Shown: positions 49,742 through 59,173 of the stretch, piece after piece | How the letters are laid out: each line of letters opens with the position of its first letter | How positions within the stretch are numbered: position 1 is the first letter of the stretch | Source of the DNA: Aeromicrobium sp. | Lineage (GTDB): Bacteria; Actinomycetota; Actinomycetes; Propionibacteriales; Nocardioidaceae | Reading direction: 5' to 3' | Length of the DNA: 64,000 bases | NCBI GenBank assembly: GCA_014377785.1 | Contig: JACMOZ010000038.1 | Coordinates: forward strand, 88,513-152,512 | Notes under the pieces: generated by a model | Told to the model about the DNA's origin: nothing | Database searches by the model: none | What the model saw: only the letters and a program-made list of their open reading frames with translations | Position numbers and translations under genes: made by a program

Positions 49742-51028
49742 TTAGAACGTCACGGGGAGTTCGTCGACTCCAAAGACGAACGACAACGGCCGGAAATTGA
49801 GCTCTTCCTGAGGCTTGGCGACGGCAAGGTCGGGAAAGCGTTTCAGCAACTTGGGCATGACGATCCGCAATTCCATCCGTGCGAGTTCGGCGCCGACGCA
49901 GCGGTGGACACCGTGGCCGAACGCCAGATGTGCCGACTTCGGCAGCCGGTAGGGATCGAAATCTTCGGGGTTCTCCCCCGCCGACCCGGGATCGCGATTG
50001 GCACCACTGAGCGAACACAGGATCACGTCGCCCGCCTTGATCTTGGTGCCGAACAGCAACATGTCCCGCTTGGCGAACCGCGGGAAAGCGACCTGGACGA
50101 CCGTGAGATAACGCAAAAGCTCGTCGATCACCCGACCGACCTCTTCGCGTGAACCGTTGCGCACGAGTTCGGCATGCTCGGGATTGCGGAGCAACACGAG
50201 AGTGCCGAGCGAAATCATCCCGGCCGTCGTCTCGTAACCGCCAGTGAACACACCATCGGCGAGTCCGGCGAGATCGGTATCGGAAATCGCCGCTCCTTCG
50301 TCCCGGATGATCTGGCCGATGAGTCCTGTGCCCGGCTCCAGTCGTTGACGTGCAACGGCGTCGAAGAGGAATTCACGTTGGGCAGAAACGGCGCCGAACG
50401 CCGCCGCCGCACCGTTGGTGGCGTCGAAGCGTGCACTGCCAAGTTTGCCGAACGCGTCACGGTCGTCGTAGTCGAGGCCCAATAGTGCACAAATGGTCTG
50501 GAATGGGACCGGGAAGGCAAGATGTTTGGCCAGGTCGGCGCCGGACCCGGCCTGTTCAAGCACATCAAGCTGGAGGTCCGCGATGCCCTCGATCATTGGC
50601 TCGAGACGGGCGAGTCGACGCATAGTGAATTCGGGGGTGACGATTTTGCGCAACCGCGTATGCAGCGGTGCGTCGGTGAAACCGAGACCGCCGATGTCGT
50701 CAGCCGTGGCCGGCCCGTCGCCGCTGAACATATGCCGGATGTCGTTGCTGTAACTGTCGCGATCGGTCAACACCCGGCGCGACTCCTCATACCCCGTCAC
50801 CAGATAGGCAGTGAAGTCAAAGGGAAGCTCGAGCTTGTGCATCGGCTCTGTCGCACGGATTTCGGCCAGCCGCGGTACTGGATCGGTGCCGATACGCTGA
50901 AGCGGAACCTTCGTCATTTCGGCGAGAATAGAGATCCGTGAGAGGTCGATACCCTTCTTTTGGATTCGTCTGACGACGAGCTTGCCCGCCCAGACGCTGA
51001 CCCGTGATCTCAACTGCAACACGGTCAT
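49742..51028 (-). CDS. cytochrome P450
   Basis: Heme-thiolate monooxygenase, 428 aa, soluble. The I-helix oxygen motif is FTGGYETTAGM, the ExxR is in IDELLRYL, and the heme-binding loop is FGHGVHRCVGAELAR with the axial Cys. The N-terminal 60 residues are longer and more basic than in many actinobacterial P450s. No ferredoxin or reductase is adjacent. Its ATG is 4 nt after the stop of a 37-codon ORF. Substrate unknown. Confidence 0.93.
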   Translation of the reverse strand: MTVLQLRSRVSVWAGKLVVRRIQKKGIDLSRISILAEMTKVPLQRIGTDPVPRLAEIRATEPMHKLELPFDFTAYLVTGYEESRRVLTDRDSYSNDIRHMFSGDGPATADDIGGLGFTDAPLHTRLRKIVTPEFTMRRLARLEPMIEGIADLQLDVLEQAGSGADLAKHLAFPVPFQTICALLGLDYDDRDAFGKLGSARFDATNGAAAAFGAVSAQREFLFDAVARQRLEPGTGLIGQIIRDEGAAISDTDLAGLADGVFTGGYETTAGMISLGTLVLLRNPEHAELVRNGSREEVGRVIDELLRYLTVVQVAFPRFAKRDMLLFGTKIKAGDVILCSLSGANRDPGSAGENPEDFDPYRLPKSAHLAFGHGVHRCVGAELARMELRIVMPKLLKRFPDLAVAKPQEELNFRPLSFVFGVDELPVTF

Positions 51029-51032
51029 GAAA

Positions 51033-51146
51033 CTACACCGCTCCCCAGCCGAGTCGGCCGATAAGTAGGACAGCGGGAACGAATTCTTTAGCCGTCCGGC
51101 CCCACCCCCGGGGAGGCTTCACGACTACCGAGCCGAAACGGGTCAT
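51033..51146 (-). CDS. possible 37-aa peptide coupled to the P450
   Basis: A short ORF, MTRFGSVVVKPPRGWGRT to LIGRLGWGAV, with AGGAG 8 nt before its ATG and its TAG 4 nt before the P450 ATG. Two Trp residues; no Cys. It is too short to judge by similarity. It could be a coupled leader, a P450-modified peptide precursor, or chance. The rest of 51147-51293 shows no supported gene. Confidence 0.3.
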   Translation of the reverse strand: MTRFGSVVVKPPRGWGRTAKEFVPAVLLIGRLGWGAV

Positions 51147-51293
51147 GGCCCAAACTCCTGCTCTTCGTCGGAGGCATCGTCGGCACCGGTGTGTTGACAG
51201 GACCGGCAAACTGCCCTGCCCGAGGGTGTCACGACCTGGGTGCCCGCCGCGGTCGCCTTGCTCGACCTTCCCCAACCGTTTCAGGCCCGCACC

Positions 51294-52280
51294 TCAGGCG
51301 GCCTTCTCGCGGCGCGCGCTCACCACAAGGCTGACAGCCGCGGTGATCGTGAGCGTCGCGACGAGGACCCCGAGGCTCAGGACCGTCGAGATCTCCGGCA
51401 CGCCGACAGCTTCGCCGCCATTGATGAATGGAACCTCGTTCTCGTGGAGCGCGTGGAGCACCAGCTTGACTCCGATGAACGCGAGCAGGAAAGCGAGGCC
51501 CTGGGAGAGATAAATCAGGCGTTTGAGCAGGTCTCCGAGCAGGAAGTACAACTGGCGAAGGCCCATGAGCGCGAAGACGTTGGCCGTGAAAACGAGGTAA
51601 GGCTCGCTTGTCAGACCATAAATCGCGGGAATGGAGTCGAGGGCGAAGAGAAGGTCGGTCGTGCCCAGCGAAAGGATCACCAGGAACATCGGCGTGATGA
51701 ACGTCTTGCCGTTCTTCTTGACGAACATTTTGAGTCCGAGCCACTCGTCGGTGGTGTTGAAGTAGCGACGGGCAAATCGCACCACGCCGTTCTCGGCGTC
51801 ATCGTCGTGGTCCGTGTCGCGAACGAGTTTGATTGCCGTATAGAGCAGAAAGGCACCGAAGGCGTAGAAGATCCAGGAAAACTGATCAATGGCCACTGCT
51901 CCGAGCGCGATGAAGATTCCACGGAAGATCAGCGCCAGGATGATGCCGACGAGCAGCGCCTCCTGCTGGAATTTCCGCGGCACATTAAAGCTCGCCATGA
52001 TGATGAGGAAGATGAAGAGGTTGTCGACCGACAGGCTGTATTCAGTCAACCAGCCCGCAAAGAACTGCAGCCCGTAATCACCATCGGGCCCGGAAGTGTT
52101 GTGGAAGATCGCAACCCATATGCCGAAAGCGATTGCAAATCCGACATAAATGCCCAGATAGGTCGCGCATTCCTTGATCGTCGGCTCATGTGGACGACGT
52201 GCGACCACCACGACGTCGAAAAGTAGGACTGCAACGGTCACTCCGACGGTGATGGCCCATTCAAGTAGGGAAACCTGCAT
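51294..52280 (-). CDS. TerC-family membrane protein (Mn export type)
   Basis: Integral membrane protein, 328 aa, about nine helices. TerC signatures: YSLSVDNLFIFLII (the Asp-Asn motif) and LFALDSIPAIYGLT (second Asp motif); KFQQEALLVGIILALIFRG lies between. TerC/Alx-like members are linked to Mn2+ export and to metalation of secreted proteins. GGAGG lies 7 nt before the ATG. The 5' leader contains a yybP-ykoY Mn2+ riboswitch. Confidence 0.92.
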   Translation of the reverse strand: MQVSLLEWAITVGVTVAVLLFDVVVVARRPHEPTIKECATYLGIYVGFAIAFGIWVAIFHNTSGPDGDYGLQFFAGWLTEYSLSVDNLFIFLIIMASFNVPRKFQQEALLVGIILALIFRGIFIALGAVAIDQFSWIFYAFGAFLLYTAIKLVRDTDHDDDAENGVVRFARRYFNTTDEWLGLKMFVKKNGKTFITPMFLVILSLGTTDLLFALDSIPAIYGLTSEPYLVFTANVFALMGLRQLYFLLGDLLKRLIYLSQGLAFLLAFIGVKLVLHALHENEVPFINGGEAVGVPEISTVLSLGVLVATLTITAAVSLVVSARREKAA

Positions 52281-52287
52281 ACAAAAT

Positions 52288-52404
52288 CCTCCGGTCGGTG
52301 CACTACCGGAGGTCTCTTCCGCCGCTGTTGACGACCCGCGACACCGGAGCGCCCACAAGGACGGTCGTGATGACGACACCGCGGCCGAGGAATACTCCCC
52401 TCCG
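52288..52404 (-). ncRNA. yybP-ykoY Mn2+ riboswitch in the terC leader
   Basis: In the terC leader: CGGAGGGGAGTATTCC, then CGTCATCACG, GGTCGTCAACAGCGG and GGAAGAGACCTCCGG, the conserved order of the actinobacterial yybP-ykoY class. The 5' CGGAGG can pair with CCTCCG to close the aptamer. The same CCTCCGGT is an 8-bp perfect complement of ACCGGAGG, which contains the terC ribosome site 16 nt further on. Mn2+ binding should therefore free the ribosome site and turn terC on. The region 52405-52531 holds the promoter; I see no strong hexamers. Confidence 0.8.
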
Positions 52405-52531
52405 TGGCCCATTGTTTCAGCCCTCGGCCTGCGGCACGAATCGGGTCGTGCGTCGGCGACTCCGGGGCGAAGGATCTTGAGGGCTTTGGGTTGCCGAGCC
52501 TACCTAAAACCCTCAATATGCGCCGGAACGG

Positions 52532-54619
52532 TCAGATTTCGGCGGCGATCATGCCGCGGAGTTCCTTTTTGAGTTCGCTGATCTCATCACGGAGTCTTGC
52601 CGCGACTTCGAACTGGAGCGCGGCAGCCGAAGCGTGCATCTGCTCACTGAGCTCGGCGATGAGCTCGGCCAGCTCGCCGGCCGGTCGGTCTGCGAGCGAA
52701 GCCGTGTGCTGGCCGATCGGAGACGCCGCCCTCCTGCCACCCTTGCGTCCACCGGTCTGCGCCAGCAGCGTCGACGTGTCGGCATCCTCACGGGCCAGCA
52801 TGTCGGTGATGTCGCCGATCTTTTTGCGCAATGGCGTCGGATCGATGCCGTGGGCCGTGTTGTAGGCGACTTGGATCTCGCGGCGACGATTGGTCTCGTC
52901 GATCGCCAGTTCCATCGACGCCGTGATCTTGTCGGCGTACATGATGACCTGGCCGGAGACATTTCGTGCGGCTCGCCCAATCGTCTGGATGAGCGACCGT
53001 CCCGACCGCAAAAAGCCTTCCTTGTCGGCATCGAGGATCGCCACCAGGCTCACCTCGGGAAGATCCAGACCCTCACGCAGCAAGTTGATGCCGACGAGGA
53101 CGTCATAGTCCCCCATCCGCAATTCGCGCAGCAATTCGACTCGCCTGAGAGTGTCGACTTCGCTGTGGAGGTAGCGCGTGCGGATGCCGGCTTCGAGGAG
53201 ATAGTCGGTCAGATCTTCGGACATCTTCTTGGTCAGCGTCGTCACGAGAATGCGTTCTTGCCGCTCGACCCGCAACCGGATCTGTGCGATGAGGTCGTCA
53301 ATCTGGCCCTTGGTCGGCTTGACTATGACTTCGGGGTCGATGAGTCCGGTCGGTCGAATTATCTGTTGGACGATCTCGCCGCCGGTCTTCTCCGTCTCAT
53401 AAGGCCCTGGCGTTGCCGAGAGGTAGACGGTCTGGCCGACTCGATCGAGGAATTCGGGCCACCGCAACGGCCGGTTGTCCATCGCGCTCGGCAGTCGGAA
53501 ACCGTGTTCGACGAGGGTGCGCTTGCGCGACATGTCGCCTTCATACATGGCACCGATTTGCGGCACCGTCACATGCGACTCGTCGATCACAAGCAGGAAG
53601 TCTTCGGGGAAATAGTCGAGCAGGCAGTTGGGCGCCGACCCCGGCGTGCGCTGGTCCATGTGACGCGAATAGTTTTCGATGCCCGCGCAAGTGCCGATCT
53701 GCTGCATCATCTCGATGTCGTATGTCGTGCGCATGCGCAGGCGCTGGGCCTCAAGAAGTTTGCCCTCGCCTTCGAGCACAGCAAGCCTCTCGGCGAGCTC
53801 GGCCCGAATCGTGGGAATGGCACGTTCCATGATCTCCGGGCCGACCGCGTAGTGGGTCGCGGCGCCGACATAAAGCTCAGGCTCGTCACTGAGGATTTCA
53901 CCCGTGAGCGGATGGAGGGTCATCAGTCTTTCGACTTCGTCGCCGAAGAACTCCAGTCGAACTGCGAGCTCTTGGTAGACCGGAAAGATCTCGATCGTGT
54001 CGCCCTTGACCCTGAACGTGCCGCGGGTGCTGGCGATGTCGTTTCGCGCGTACTGGGCCTGCACGAGGGTTTTGAGGAGTTCGGAACGCGGCATCTCGGT
54101 GCCGACCTTGAAATGCATCATCCGGTTGAGATATTCCTCGGCGGAACCGAGGCCATAAATGCAGGAGACGGTTGCCACGACGACAACATCGCGACGCGTC
54201 AACAACGACCAGGTCGCCGAGTGCCGCAGACGCTCGACCTCCTCGTTGACCGAGGAGTCCTTTTCGATGTAGGTGTCGGTCTGCGGGACATAGGCCTCGG
54301 GTTGGTAGTAGTCGTAATACGACACGAAATATTCGACAGCATTGTCGGGGAAATATCCACGGAGTTCGTTGGCGAACTGTGCCGCAAGCGTCTTGTTGGG
54401 CTGCAACACCAAAACGGGACGCTGTATGCGCTCGGTGAGCCACGCGATCGTTGCCGTCTTGCCGGTGCCGGTCGCACCGAGAAGGAGGACATCCTGTTCG
54501 CCGGAGTTGATCCTACGTTCGAGTTCGGCGATCGCGGTCGGCTGATCGCCACCGGGTTGGAAGTCGGAAACGACGTGCAGGGGCGCCACCTGCCGGCGCA
54601 AATCGTCAAGCGGTCTCAT
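52532..54619 (-). CDS. uvrB: excinuclease ABC subunit B
   Basis: Helicase-like core of nucleotide excision repair, 695 aa. Walker A is GATGTGKT. The beta-hairpin region has [12 protein letters not shown] and [34 protein letters not shown] is the DEAD-like motif, [15 protein letters not shown] and [10 protein letters not shown] are motifs V and VI. The UvrC-binding C-terminal domain contains [21 protein letters not shown] use the ATG ([10 protein letters not shown]); the track TTG is seven codons earlier. Confidence 0.96.
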   Translation of the reverse strand: MRPLDDLRRQVAPLHVVSDFQPGGDQPTAIAELERRINSGEQDVLLLGATGTGKTATIAWLTERIQRPVLVLQPNKTLAAQFANELRGYFPDNAVEYFVSYYDYYQPEAYVPQTDTYIEKDSSVNEEVERLRHSATWSLLTRRDVVVVATVSCIYGLGSAEEYLNRMMHFKVGTEMPRSELLKTLVQAQYARNDIASTRGTFRVKGDTIEIFPVYQELAVRLEFFGDEVERLMTLHPLTGEILSDEPELYVGAATHYAVGPEIMERAIPTIRAELAERLAVLEGEGKLLEAQRLRMRTTYDIEMMQQIGTCAGIENYSRHMDQRTPGSAPNCLLDYFPEDFLLVIDESHVTVPQIGAMYEGDMSRKRTLVEHGFRLPSAMDNRPLRWPEFLDRVGQTVYLSATPGPYETEKTGGEIVQQIIRPTGLIDPEVIVKPTKGQIDDLIAQIRLRVERQERILVTTLTKKMSEDLTDYLLEAGIRTRYLHSEVDTLRRVELLRELRMGDYDVLVGINLLREGLDLPEVSLVAILDADKEGFLRSGRSLIQTIGRAARNVSGQVIMYADKITASMELAIDETNRRREIQVAYNTAHGIDPTPLRKKIGDITDMLAREDADTSTLLAQTGGRKGGRRAASPIGQHTASLADRPAGELAELIAELSEQMHASAAALQFEVAARLRDEISELKKELRGMIAAEI

Positions 54620-54675
54620 AGTTATCGAGCCTACGGGCAAGGAGAGACAGTTTCGCGTCGAGGCATAGCCCCGTC

Positions 54676-54681
54676 TACGCT
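54676..54681 (+). promoter_or_regulatory. -10 hexamer, leaderless start of tetR
   Basis: TACGCT, 6 nt before the ATG at 54688. Confidence 0.5.
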
Positions 54682-54687
54682 TAGCCC

Positions 54688-55353
54688 ATGGTCAACTCGC
54701 CACGTCGGATTCAGCGCGAGCAGGAAATTCTCGCTGCCACCAGAGTGCTTTTCGACGAACGCGGCCTGCGTGACGCCCAGATCGAGGACATTGCCAAGGC
54801 CGTCGGCATTAATCGCGCCATCATTTATCGCCACTTCAACGGCAAAGAAGAACTCTTCGCGATGACCCTTGTCGGTTATCTCAACGAACTCGACGCCGCC
54901 CTGTCCCTGGATGACCATCCCGAGGGAGACCCGACAGAGCGATTGCGCCGCGTGACCGGCGCGTTTCTGGAGTTCGGCGAGACGTACCCGGCATTCGTGG
55001 ACTGCGCCCATTCACTGTTGCGCCGACGTGGTGACGAACTGATGGCCGAGATCAGCGAAGCCGTGATGTTCCGCCTAGGGCGCAGTATGACCGCGTGTCT
55101 CAACCACGTGGTCGAAGCGCTGGAAGCCGGTGTCAAGAGCGGTGACTTCGAGGTCCGCGATCCGTTCCTGCTCGCCAACATCTTCTACAATCAGGCCCTT
55201 GGAGGACTCAACCTCGCGCGATTGCAACTGACCGTACGCGAAGGCAATCCCGGTCTGCCCACCGTCGATCAGGTGTCCTTCGACGAAGTGAAGTCCTACA
55301 TCGTCGAGGGAGCCGTCGCGATGGCTCGCGGCGTCGGCGCCCAGACGTTATAA
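54688..55353 (+). CDS. TetR-family regulator
   Basis: A 221-aa repressor-type protein. The N-terminal HTH is [20 protein letters not shown], followed by [10 protein letters not shown]. The ligand domain is helical with [16 protein letters not shown]. It is placed next to the FadA2-like, FabG4-like and HtdX-like genes, so it is a candidate regulator of that lipid cluster (inference). The ATG has TACGCT 6 nt before it. Converges on the thiolase gene. Confidence 0.9.
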   Translation: MVNSPRRIQREQEILAATRVLFDERGLRDAQIEDIAKAVGINRAIIYRHFNGKEELFAMTLVGYLNELDAALSLDDHPEGDPTERLRRVTGAFLEFGETYPAFVDCAHSLLRRRGDELMAEISEAVMFRLGRSMTACLNHVVEALEAGVKSGDFEVRDPFLLANIFYNQALGGLNLARLQLTVREGNPGLPTVDQVSFDEVKSYIVEGAVAMARGVGAQTL

Positions 55354-55416
55354 CACCGTCCCGATAACACCGTCCGGATAGTTGCCGCCTGCCCGCCTAC
55401 CCGGAGGAGAGGGGGA

Positions 55417-56778
55417 TCAGCTTTCGATGATGGCGGTGACGCCCTGACCGCCGGCAGCACAAATCGAGATGATGCCGCGGCCGCCGCCTCTTTTCTCCGA
55501 AATGAGCTTCGCGAGGTTGGCGATGATGCGTCCGCCTGTTGCTGCGAAGGGATGACCCGCCGCGAGCGACGAACCGTTGACATTGAGTTTGCTTCGGTCG
55601 ATCGCGCCGAGCGGCTTGTCGAGTCCGAGGCGTTCCTTGCAGAAAATCGGGTTTTCCCAGGCCTGCAGCGTGGCCAGCACCTGTGAAGCGAAGGCTTCAT
55701 GGATCTCGTAGAAGTCGAAGTCCTGCAGGCTCAGGCCATTGCGGGCCAGCATGCGCGGCATCGCGTAGACGGGAGCCATCAGCAGGCCATCAACGCCGTT
55801 GACGTAGTCCACTGCGGCCGTCTCATAGTCCTTGAAATAGGCAAGGGGTTTCCAGCCCCGCTTCCTGGCTTCATCGTCCGAAGCGAGAAGCACAACCGAG
55901 GCGCCGTCGGTCAGGGGTGTCGAGTTCGCGGCCGTCATGGTCGCGCCCTCGCCCTTACCGAACACGGGCTTGAGTGTCGCAAGCCTGTCGATCGTCGATC
56001 CGGCACGAAGGTTCTGATCGCGATCGAGGCCGAGGTACGGCGTCAGTAGGTCCTCTTGGAAACCACGGTCGTACGCAGCCGCGAGGTTCTTGTGCGACAA
56101 AACAGTCAGTTCGTCCTGATCTTCACGTCTGATGCCCATTTCGAGGGCGGTGATTGCCGCGCTGTCACCCATCGAAAGACCCGTACGAGGTTCGCTGTTT
56201 TGCGGGATCGATGGGACGAGGTCGCCCGGGCGCACCTTGATGAGGGCGGTGATGCGTCCCTTGATGTCCTTGGCGCGGTTGGCTTCGAGCAAGATCTTGC
56301 GGAGTTTTTCGCCGACGGCAATCGGCGCATCGGACGTCGTGTCCGACCCGCCGGCGATGCCGGACTCGATGCGGCCGAGGGCGATCTTGTTGGCAACCTG
56401 GATGGCCGCCTGAATGCCGGTGTCACACGCCTGCTGGATGTCATTGGCGGGAGTGGTGGGCGAAAGTTTGGAACCAAGCACCGCTTCACGGGCCAGGTTG
56501 AAGTCGCGACTGTGCTTGAGAACGGCACCAGCGACAAACTCGCCGACTGATTCGCCTTCGAGCCCGAAACGCTCGACCAGGCCATCGAGAGCGAAAGTGA
56601 GCATGTCCTGATTGGAGGCATACGAATAGGCCGTGTTGGACCGGGCGAACGGAATGCGGTTGCCGCCGATGATGGCAACACGGCGGACCCCGTTTGGCAA
56701 TTTTTTACCGGCTGTCGCAGCGCTCCCGCTCTCCACAGTCTTCCTTGCCGTCTTCTTCGCTGCTGTGGTGCCGGCCAT
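55417..56778 (-). CDS. fadA2: acetyl-CoA acyltransferase (thiolase), FadA2-like
   Basis: Thiolase, 453 aa, for the last step of beta-oxidation or its reverse. The catalytic Cys is in QQACDTGIQA, the conserved His in EIHEAFASQ and NGSSLAAGHPFAATGGR, and the second Cys in CAAGGQGV. An Ala/Lys-rich N-terminal tail of about 30 residues is like mycobacterial FadA2. AGGAG is 6 nt before the ATG. Divergent from fabG4; palindromes fill the gap. This gene order matches the Rv0241c-Rv0243 block of M. tuberculosis. Confidence 0.93.
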   Translation of the reverse strand: MAGTTAAKKTARKTVESGSAATAGKKLPNGVRRVAIIGGNRIPFARSNTAYSYASNQDMLTFALDGLVERFGLEGESVGEFVAGAVLKHSRDFNLAREAVLGSKLSPTTPANDIQQACDTGIQAAIQVANKIALGRIESGIAGGSDTTSDAPIAVGEKLRKILLEANRAKDIKGRITALIKVRPGDLVPSIPQNSEPRTGLSMGDSAAITALEMGIRREDQDELTVLSHKNLAAAYDRGFQEDLLTPYLGLDRDQNLRAGSTIDRLATLKPVFGKGEGATMTAANSTPLTDGASVVLLASDDEARKRGWKPLAYFKDYETAAVDYVNGVDGLLMAPVYAMPRMLARNGLSLQDFDFYEIHEAFASQVLATLQAWENPIFCKERLGLDKPLGAIDRSKLNVNGSSLAAGHPFAATGGRIIANLAKLISEKRGGGRGIISICAAGGQGVTAIIES

Positions 56779-56809
56779 TGCGTTCTCCTGGTTCTTCGCG
56801 AACGATGTT

Positions 56810-56828
56810 GTTCGAACCTAGTTCGAAC
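56810..56828. promoter_or_regulatory. candidate operator GTTCGAAC-N3-GTTCGAAC
   Basis: Two GTTCGAAC palindromes 11 bp apart, 32 bp before the fadA2 ATG. They are centred like a TetR-type site. The spacer is 3 bp, one short of the mycobacterial LexA consensus, so LexA is less likely. Confidence 0.45.
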
Positions 56829-56838
56829 GTTATGGAAC

Positions 56839-56915
56839 CCACACCCGATTGTGTGGACTGGTGTTGTAACAAAAGGTTACAGTTTTGACACTAATTCAGA
56901 TACCGCTGGTATGCG
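56839..56915. promoter_or_regulatory. fabG4 promoter region with two palindromes
   Basis: CCACAC-CCGATT-GTGTGG (56839-56856) and TGTAAC-AAAAG-GTTACA (56865-56881) precede a consensus -35 TTGACA (56885-56890). The -10 candidate TATGCG (56910-56915) is 19 bp away, a long spacer. Confidence 0.4.
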
Positions 56916-56936
56916 AGAGATAGGACACACACCACC

Positions 56937-58283
56937 ATGAGCGACCGTTATCAGTCACTTGCACACAATCCGATCGGCAAGTTCCTGGTCAAGAACCTTG
57001 GTCTGCCCAACCCTCCCTACCTCGAACGCTGGGAAGAGGGAGCTCCCCTTGTCAACGGAACCGTGCTCATCGGCGCCGCTAAAGGCAGTGTTTTGGGCAA
57101 AAAGCTCGCCGACACGCTCAAGGCCAGCCGCATCGTAACCGCCGCCAAGAACGTCGAGGGTGACAAATACAAGGGGCTCGTCTTCGACGCCACCGGAATC
57201 GGCAACGCCGCAGACCTCGTTGCCATCACCAAATTCTTCACCCCCGTGCTTCGAAGCCTCAGGGTGTGCGGACGGGTCGTCGTCATCGGCACTCTTCCCG
57301 AGGCCACCACGACCGACGGCTCCTCGATCGCCCAGCGCGCCCTCGAAGGCTTCGTCCGTTCACTTGCCAAGGAAGTCGGCCGCGGCAGTTCGGCAAACCT
57401 GGTCTATGTAGGCAAGGGCGCCGAGGAGTCGCTCGGCTCGACCCTTGAGTTCCTGTTGTCCCCCAAGTCGGCGTATGTGTCCGGCCAGGTCGTACGCCTC
57501 GGCGCCACGCATCTTGTCGCGGCCGACAAAGTCACCGATCCGGCCAAGCCGCTCGCTGGCAAGGTCGCCCTCGTGACCGGCGCTTCGCGCGGACTCGGCG
57601 CCGCCATGGCACGCACCCTGCACCGCGACGGGGCGACCATCGTCGGCCTTGACGTCCCCCAACTGGGGGCCGACCTCACAAAACTCACCGAAGAACTGGG
57701 TGGGGGGTCGATCACCGTCGACATCACCGGTAAGGATGCGCCGCAACGGATTGCGAAATATCTCAAGGACAACTACCAGGGTGTCGATATCGTCGTCCAC
57801 AACGCTGGCATTACGCGCGACAAGCGACTCATGAACATGAAGCGCGAGAACTGGAGCCTGGTCGTCGACATCAGCGTGGGTGCCCCGCAACGCATCACTG
57901 CTGAACTTCTCAAGCAAGGGCTCATCCACAAAGGCGGCCGGGTCATCGGCGTCTCGTCGATAGCGGGCATCGCCGGCAACAATGGGCAGACCAACTACGG
58001 CACCGCCAAGGCCGGCGTCATCGGTTTCGTCAATGATCTGTCCAAGCGCGCCGCGGCCGACGGCATCAGTGTCAATGCCGTTGCCCCGGGCTTCATCGAG
58101 ACCGACATGGTCAAGACGATCCCACTCGGCATCCGCGAAGCCGGTCGGCGGATGAACTCGATGTCGCAAGGCGGGTTGCCGATCGACGTCGCCGAAGCCA
58201 TCGCCTGGTATGCCAACCCCGGCTCGTCGGCCGTCAGCGGCAACACGGTCCGGGTCTGCGGCCAGAGCCTGCTCGGTGCCTGA
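56937..58283 (+). CDS. fabG4: FabG4-type 3-oxoacyl reductase (two-domain)
   Basis: High-molecular-weight FabG that reduces 3-oxoacyl chains, 448 aa. The N-terminal 200 residues are a Rossmann-like domain without a catalytic triad. The C-terminal SDR domain has GASRGLGAAMA (coenzyme), HNAGITRD, VSSIAGIAGNNG (catalytic Ser) and YGTAKAG (Tyr and Lys), then APGFIETDM. This architecture matches mycobacterial FabG4 (Rv0242c). The dehydratase gene follows directly. Confidence 0.93.
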   Translation: MSDRYQSLAHNPIGKFLVKNLGLPNPPYLERWEEGAPLVNGTVLIGAAKGSVLGKKLADTLKASRIVTAAKNVEGDKYKGLVFDATGIGNAADLVAITKFFTPVLRSLRVCGRVVVIGTLPEATTTDGSSIAQRALEGFVRSLAKEVGRGSSANLVYVGKGAEESLGSTLEFLLSPKSAYVSGQVVRLGATHLVAADKVTDPAKPLAGKVALVTGASRGLGAAMARTLHRDGATIVGLDVPQLGADLTKLTEELGGGSITVDITGKDAPQRIAKYLKDNYQGVDIVVHNAGITRDKRLMNMKRENWSLVVDISVGAPQRITAELLKQGLIHKGGRVIGVSSIAGIAGNNGQTNYGTAKAGVIGFVNDLSKRAAADGISVNAVAPGFIETDMVKTIPLGIREAGRRMNSMSQGGLPIDVAEAIAWYANPGSSAVSGNTVRVCGQSLLGA

Positions 58284-58284
58284 C

Positions 58285-59166
58285 ATGACAACCCGCAGCT
58301 TCGCGAAGGCTCCGTCGGGAATCCCGCTTTATCTCAAGGCGGTGCTTCCCGCGCTTCCCGTGATCGGCAGGCTCCCCGGCATCAAACACGCCGAGGGAGT
58401 CATTCCAGATCTCGTCCTTGAGCGCACGGGCGTCACGACGGACCCGGCTCATTTGGGGGCCTACAACGACGTATGCGGTTTCGCCCGTGGCGATTCGTTG
58501 CCGGTCACCTATCCCAATCTTGCGGCGTTCGGGCTGCACATGGCCTTGATGACCGACACGGCCTTCCCGTTCGCACCGATGGGTCTCGTGCACCTGCGCA
58601 ACTCGATCACTCAGCGCCGGCCGATCGGCGTCGGCGAAGCATTCGATGTCTCCGTACACGCCGCAGATCTGCGCCCGCATCCCAAGGGCAAACTTGTCGA
58701 TCTGCTCACGTCGGTGTCCATCGATGGCGAAATCGTGTGGGAAGAAGTCACCACCTTGTTCAGCCGCGGCAAGGGAGGTGCCAAGGAGGATTCCCCGGCA
58801 CCGCTCGCCGGAGTCGACGCCCCCGATGGAATCGTGCACTGGCGGATGGGCGGCAACCTGGGCCGCCGCTATGGCGCCGTTTCCGGCGACCGCAATCCAA
58901 TCCACCTCTACCCGGTGACCGCCAAGGCTTTCGGCTTCTCGAGCAACATCGCGCACGGCATGTGGACGAAGGCACATTGTCTTGCCGCGCTGCAGAACAG
59001 ACTGCCCGACGCCTACACGGTGCACGTCGAGTCCAAGAAGCCGATCCTGTTGCCCAACACCACCATCTTCGGTTCCGAACCGACCGTCGACGGCTTCCTG
59101 TTCGGGGTCAAAGACTCGAAGAAGCCGGTTACTCACCTCACCGGGCGGATCATGAACGCCAGGTAA
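58285..59166 (+). CDS. htdX: MaoC-like 3-hydroxyacyl dehydratase, HtdX-like
   Basis: A 293-aa double hot-dog dehydratase. The N-terminal half contains YNDVCGFARGDSLPVTYPNL; the catalytic MaoC motif is in RRYGAVSGDRNPIHLYPVTA with AFGFSSNIAHGMWTKA. Matches mycobacterial HtdX (Rv0241c). The ATG is 1 bp after the fabG4 stop. Together with FabG4 and FadA2 it covers reduction, dehydration and thiolysis of acyl chains. Confidence 0.92.
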   Translation: MTTRSFAKAPSGIPLYLKAVLPALPVIGRLPGIKHAEGVIPDLVLERTGVTTDPAHLGAYNDVCGFARGDSLPVTYPNLAAFGLHMALMTDTAFPFAPMGLVHLRNSITQRRPIGVGEAFDVSVHAADLRPHPKGKLVDLLTSVSIDGEIVWEEVTTLFSRGKGGAKEDSPAPLAGVDAPDGIVHWRMGGNLGRRYGAVSGDRNPIHLYPVTAKAFGFSSNIAHGMWTKAHCLAALQNRLPDAYTVHVESKKPILLPNTTIFGSEPTVDGFLFGVKDSKKPVTHLTGRIMNAR

Positions 59167-59173
59167 ATGGTTG

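Noticed and set aside
51147-51293. Possible gene remnant (plus-strand KLLLFVGGIVGTGVLTG)
   Set aside because: One hydrophobic stretch with no start, no ribosome site and a frame that degenerates at once.
52634-54865. 743-aa plus-strand ORF
   Set aside because: Antisense shadow of uvrB; no recognisable family motif and typical of high-GC reverse frames.
55346-55378. Tandem ATAACACCGTCC pair after tetR
   Set aside because: Only two short copies next to a stop codon; probably a small slippage event without function.
56810-56828. LexA/SOS box
   Set aside because: Spacer is 3 bp, not the 4 bp of the actinobacterial consensus, and it is before lipid genes; uvrA and uvrB upstream regions show no box either.
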